Shown here: in pieces, positions 61,181-64,000 of the stretch
Layout of the letters: the number at the start of each line of letters is the position of its first letter
Numbering within the stretch: position 1 is the first letter of the stretch
Source of the DNA: Chitinimonas arctica
Lineage (GTDB): Bacteria > Pseudomonadota > Gammaproteobacteria > Burkholderiales > Chitinimonadaceae
DNA length: 64,000 bases
NCBI RefSeq assembly: GCF_007431345.1
Contig: NZ_CP041730.1
Span: 4,340,001 to 4,404,000 of the forward strand
Direction: 5' to 3'
Translations under genes and position numbers: made by a program
Notes under the pieces: model-generated
Told to the model about the DNA's origin: nothing
The model's input: only the letters and a program-made list of their open reading frames with translations
Databases searched by the model: none

Positions 61181-62116
61181 TCAATTTGCGTTGGCCGGCA
61201 CGACCAGGTTTGCCGTGACGGCCGGCTGCTGCTTGGGTAGGCAGATGCGGAAGCGGCTGCCTTTGCCCACCTCGCTCTCGAGCTCGATGCGGCCACCATG
61301 CTTCTGCACGATGCCGTAGGACAGCGACAAACCCAGGCCGGTGCCCTTGCCGACCGGTTTGGTGGTGAAGAAGGGGTCGAAGATACGCATGCGGTTTTCC
61401 GGCGAGATGCCGCTGCCGTTGTCCTCGAATTCCACCCAGGCTTGCTTCTCGTCCTGGCCCGTGCGTATCCAGATCGTGCCGAAGTTCTGCATCGCATGGC
61501 TGGCGTTGACCAGCATATTCATGAATACCTGGTTCAGCTGCGACGGCAGGCAGACGATTTCCGGCAGGTCACCGTATTCCTTGATGACCTTCGCCCGGTA
61601 CTTGATTTCGCTGTGGACGATATTCAGCGTGCTATCGAGGCAATGGTGCAGGTCGGCCACTTCCCATGTGTCGTTCGCATCCAGGCGCGAAAAGTCTTTC
61701 AGGTCCTGCACGATCTTCTTGACCCGGAGGATGCCCTCCTTGGATTCGTTCAGCAGCGCGCCCAGGTCGTCGCGAAGGAATTGCACATCGATTTGCTGCT
61801 TGGCCAAACGTAGTTCGCCGTCCCGCACCGTTGCCGGCAGATGCTCTTCCAATTGTTCGTAGCGGTTCAGCAGCTTGAACAGATCGTCGATATAGGCTTG
61901 TAGGGTGTTGAGATTGGAATTGACATAGCCGATGGGATTATTGATCTCATGCGCCACGCCGGCGGCAAGCTGGCCGATCGAGGCCATTTTTTCCGATTGC
62001 AGCAACTGGCTTTGCATTTGTGCCAGGCGTTGATTCAGCAACAGCACGGCCTCGTTCGGGCTCGTTGGATCAATACTGGGATTGCTTTCGCCCAACGACA
62101 TGTCCTGGCTATTCAT
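61181..62116 (-). CDS. soluble sensor histidine kinase (NtrB-like)
   Basis: 311 residues. H-box GVAHEINNPIGYVNSNL (phosphoacceptor His about 55), N-box FMNMLVNASHAMQ, G1 DNGSGIS, F-box FDPFFTTKPVGKGTGLGLSLSYGIV. A short N-terminal coiled coil (LAQMQSQLLQSEKMASIGQL) precedes it. No TM or PAS domain, so it is a cytosolic kinase whose input must come from another protein. No response regulator is adjacent. The longer loop between H- and N-boxes is typical of the NtrB/AtoS group. Confidence 0.85.
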   Translation of the reverse strand: MNSQDMSLGESNPSIDPTSPNEAVLLLNQRLAQMQSQLLQSEKMASIGQLAAGVAHEINNPIGYVNSNLNTLQAYIDDLFKLLNRYEQLEEHLPATVRDGELRLAKQQIDVQFLRDDLGALLNESKEGILRVKKIVQDLKDFSRLDANDTWEVADLHHCLDSTLNIVHSEIKYRAKVIKEYGDLPEIVCLPSQLNQVFMNMLVNASHAMQNFGTIWIRTGQDEKQAWVEFEDNGSGISPENRMRIFDPFFTTKPVGKGTGLGLSLSYGIVQKHGGRIELESEVGKGSRFRICLPKQQPAVTANLVVPANAN

Positions 62117-62277
62117 TGTGGTCTCCCCGCTGCTATCAGGGTAGTCGGGCTTGCGGCAAAAGCGAAGGTCCAGGGATGCACTGATTTGATGCGCTAACGA
62201 GCGTGGGGTGCGTGGTTGTTGCCCCTCTAGGGCTTACAACCTTAGCCCGGGCGGCCACTGCCTACTCCGCGCACCGC
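62117..62277. other. region between kinase and IS remnant
   Basis: 161 nt. CACGAGCGTGGGGTGCGTGG-like GC-rich stretch and then the beginning of a transposase frame. No terminal inverted repeat of the insertion element could be fixed. Confidence 0.3.
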
Positions 62278-62433
62278 CTCAACGGTGTGTTGTTTGTGCT
62301 CACCTCCGGCATCCCGTGGGAGGATTGGCCTCAGGAACCGGGTTTCGACAGCGGCATGACCTGCTGGCGGCGTCTGCGCGACTGGCAATCCCCCAGTACC
62401 TGGGATCGTCTGCATCTGGCTTTGCGTCACTAA
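62278..62433 (+). pseudogene. IS5-family transposase N-terminal remnant
   Basis: LNGVLFVLTSGIPWEDWPQE, then SGMTCWRRLRDWQSPSTWDRLHLALRH* matches the N-terminal HTH/DUF4096 region of IS5-group transposases (usually RTGIPWEDLP..MGCSSGMTCWRRLRDW..AG.W..L). The DDE catalytic domain is missing: the frame ends at 62431. The start is absent as well. Signs of an old, truncated insertion that may have brought in the next gene. Confidence 0.8.
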
Positions 62434-62610
62434 AGCAAATCTATAACTCGCATGCTTCGCAAAAAGCGGCCCGGCCATGGGAGACTGGGCTGGATTTGAC
62501 CGGGAAAAATGCGACGCAGCGGAAATTATCCAAATTCAATGCCTGGAAGGCGCATAAATTCAGAAAATGGACTGCGCGTGAAGAATAGAAGCGACCGGAA
62601 TATATCAAGC
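62434..62610. other. AT-rich stretch between IS remnant and PP2C-like gene
   Basis: 177 nt with an open frame ending TAG at about 62588 (KQIYNSHASQKAARPWETGLD..., unrecognised). GC is well below that of the IS remnant. Probably the end of an acquired piece. Confidence 0.3.
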
Positions 62611-63999
62611 TTACTTCGGTATATCAATACTTAGGACCGTCAAGTCGTCGCCTACGCATTCCATTACTTCAGCTTTTCTATTGCGCAGGAATTGCTCGTT
62701 CGTCAGATTGTCGGCGAATTCTGCAGCCTTTGAAGTGCTGAAATTTGCATTTTCGGGTAGCGGAATCTGCTTATGTGTAGTGACCAGAGTACTGCCATTT
62801 TTTTTCGTACTTCGCTCGGGATGTTCCTTGGTAAAGAGCCCGTCGGTAGCCAGCGTTAGCTTAAGGTCGCCTTCTTCCATTTTTATATCATTGAATGAGA
62901 GTAGTTCCTTGGCGACTACGGCCAATGAGAGTTTTTCCTCGCCGCGCTTCAGGCCGGAAAATGCATCCCGTGTTGCAGGGAAGGGCAGGGGGCGGAACAC
63001 GGGCTGAAGGGTTTTTTCGTCATAAATACAGAGATTTTTCGCTTCCAGCAGCGTCTTTGTCCGTTCGCCTTGTATTATCGCTATGGTGTCGCCGGTCCCG
63101 AAACCCACCGCGTGAATTTCCGGGGCTTCTCCCTTTTTTGCGGCTTGATTGTAGAAGCCAACGGCAGAGAATGATGCTGTTGACGCGATTGCGCCTTCTA
63201 GCAGGGCGTTGACGCGTTCAAAAGCGGGCTCCACGACCAGCTGCTTGATTTCTGCGGGCGTTCTATTTTTTCCTTCACAGAATTGAATGACGTGGTTCAG
63301 AATAATCATGGCGAATGTACCTATATATTCAACCTCGGCATGCTGGGCTGTCACGCCGCACCCATCCAATATGACAGCCATGGGGTAATTATTTTTGTTC
63401 TTCCCTCCCAGCACACAGTCGGCACTATGGGTTTTCCTCGCGGCTTGGCTTGCATCTGGCTTGGGGTTTCGAAAAGTACTGCCCGTCGTGTAATGGATCG
63501 ACGTGGCAAGCGTCCCGGTCTGAAATTTCTCGGCGAAGCCTGGTGTACTGGACTGATTGTCGTTCGTTACAAGCGGAACGGCCGCTGACGCCTCTATGCG
63601 GATTAACCATTCGGGAGGCTTGCGATCCCGTTTTTTTTGTGCGTCGCCTAGGCAAGCGTCAACGACCTGTTTGGCATCCTTGAGCGTGTTGGCATCCTTG
63701 AGCGTGTCGAATCTATGCGCAAGCTTATGTGCGCACGTATTGCCGCTGAAGCCGCGGCTAAAAAAATCGTACACACCTGCGAAAAAATTCCCTGCCTTCG
63801 ATTTTCTAATACTGCTTTCGTTTTCAAGATATCGTGTACTGGAAAAGGAGCCGTTGTCGGCTTTTTGAATCAAATATTCGCGATTTTCATCTTCAAGATG
63901 CAGAATATAGCTTTCTCCTTGTTCTAGTAAATCAGCCATGTTTTCATATAGCGTCGTGGAAACTGAGTTGTAATTTTGGCAGAGTATTGTGGTATGCAT
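62611..63999 (-). CDS. PP2C-like phosphatase-domain protein, possibly 5'-truncated
   Basis: 462 residues from the ATG at 63999-63997, at the very edge of the window; the start might be further right. Middle and C-terminal parts look like a PP2C fold: AVILDGCGV..., GTFAMIILNHVI, then AVGFGTGDTIAI, LTLATDGLF and finally GDDLTVLSIDIPK, analogous to the DG..G, GDS, TDG and DD.T blocks. The first 200 residues are unknown. TLKDANTLKDAK near 100-112 comes from an 18-bp tandem duplication. GC is clearly lower than for the rest. Possibly a signalling phosphatase or a pseudo-enzyme; Mg-ligand residues were not confirmed. Confidence 0.5.
   Translation of the reverse strand: MHTTILCQNYNSVSTTLYENMADLLEQGESYILHLEDENREYLIQKADNGSFSSTRYLENESSIRKSKAGNFFAGVYDFFSRGFSGNTCAHKLAHRFDTLKDANTLKDAKQVVDACLGDAQKKRDRKPPEWLIRIEASAAVPLVTNDNQSSTPGFAEKFQTGTLATSIHYTTGSTFRNPKPDASQAARKTHSADCVLGGKNKNNYPMAVILDGCGVTAQHAEVEYIGTFAMIILNHVIQFCEGKNRTPAEIKQLVVEPAFERVNALLEGAIASTASFSAVGFYNQAAKKGEAPEIHAVGFGTGDTIAIIQGERTKTLLEAKNLCIYDEKTLQPVFRPLPFPATRDAFSGLKRGEEKLSLAVVAKELLSFNDIKMEEGDLKLTLATDGLFTKEHPERSTKKNGSTLVTTHKQIPLPENANFSTSKAAEFADNLTNEQFLRNRKAEVMECVGDDLTVLSIDIPK
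63673..63708. repeat. 18-bp tandem duplication in PP2C-like gene
   Basis: GGCATCCTTGAGCGTGTT followed by the same 18 bases with the last T changed to C. On the minus strand it repeats six residues (DANTLK-type) in frame, so it leaves the protein intact. Confidence 0.9.
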
Positions 64000-64000
64000 G

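Overview
The window is GC-rich bacterial chromosome. Its content points to a betaproteobacterium: PEP-CTERM proteins with the VPEPE..YAMLLAGLGL sorting tail, a phasin and a second polyhydroxyalkanoate (PHA) granule-associated protein, a YggL protein, a TtgR/AcrR-type regulator with an RND pump, and many AttH/FtsX and MASE-type genes. The genus is not decided by anything seen here. A few lower-GC islands stand out: about 1-2850, 15650-18050, 31690-32860 and 62440-64000. No rRNA, tRNA or CRISPR array was found.

Layout. 1-2850: the decayed 3' end of a polymorphic-toxin (Rhs-like) locus, with toxin C-terminal scraps each followed by a small immunity gene (Imm33-like, a 77-aa immunity protein, a HEAT-repeat protein) and a possible resolvase relic. 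3020-6270: a PEP-CTERM protein, then pirin, OsmC, NADPH:FMN reductase and a small lipoprotein. 6277-13300: lipid storage, with a patatin-like lipase, a phasin, a PHA-system protein, a two-domain fatty acyl reductase and, divergent from it, a WS/DGAT wax ester synthase; the last two are enough for fatty acyl-CoA to wax ester. 13417-15387: an aminotransferase and a Sel1-repeat protein.

15653-18049: a tightly coupled three-gene operon (TIGR04255-type protein, HTH protein with a 9-G tract, and a protein with an SQTCD motif) that looks like cargo of an island; this is the best candidate for an undescribed system. 18113-24761: M13 peptidase, YggL, a chemoreceptor followed by two solute-binding proteins with no transporter, and a PhnA/YjdM zinc-ribbon protein. 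24824-31564: a complete MFP-RND-OMF efflux operon with a divergent TetR regulator and a palindromic operator. 31686-32863: a zeta-toxin-like two-gene module. 32919-37198: anmK, tyrS and a membrane histidine kinase.

37551-45481: small orphan genes, a second PEP-CTERM protein, a YqjH-like siderophore reductase broken by a one-base frameshift together with its YqjI-like PadR regulator, a 3'-5' exonuclease next to an SF1 helicase, and an exported Cys-rich protein. 45871-54727: a type I secretion operon, with a 1718-aa RTX protein containing seven 130-residue repeats, its ABC exporter and its HlyD adaptor. 55172-62116: a ClpP-like protease, an AttEFGH-type ABC system (ATPase, fused permease, AttH lipocalin), a hypothetical protein and a soluble histidine kinase. 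62278-64000: an IS5-type transposase remnant and a low-GC PP2C-like protein that reaches the window edge.

Starts were re-chosen from Shine-Dalgarno sites and family starts where the longest frame was implausible. All family calls rest on reading the sequence; no search was run.
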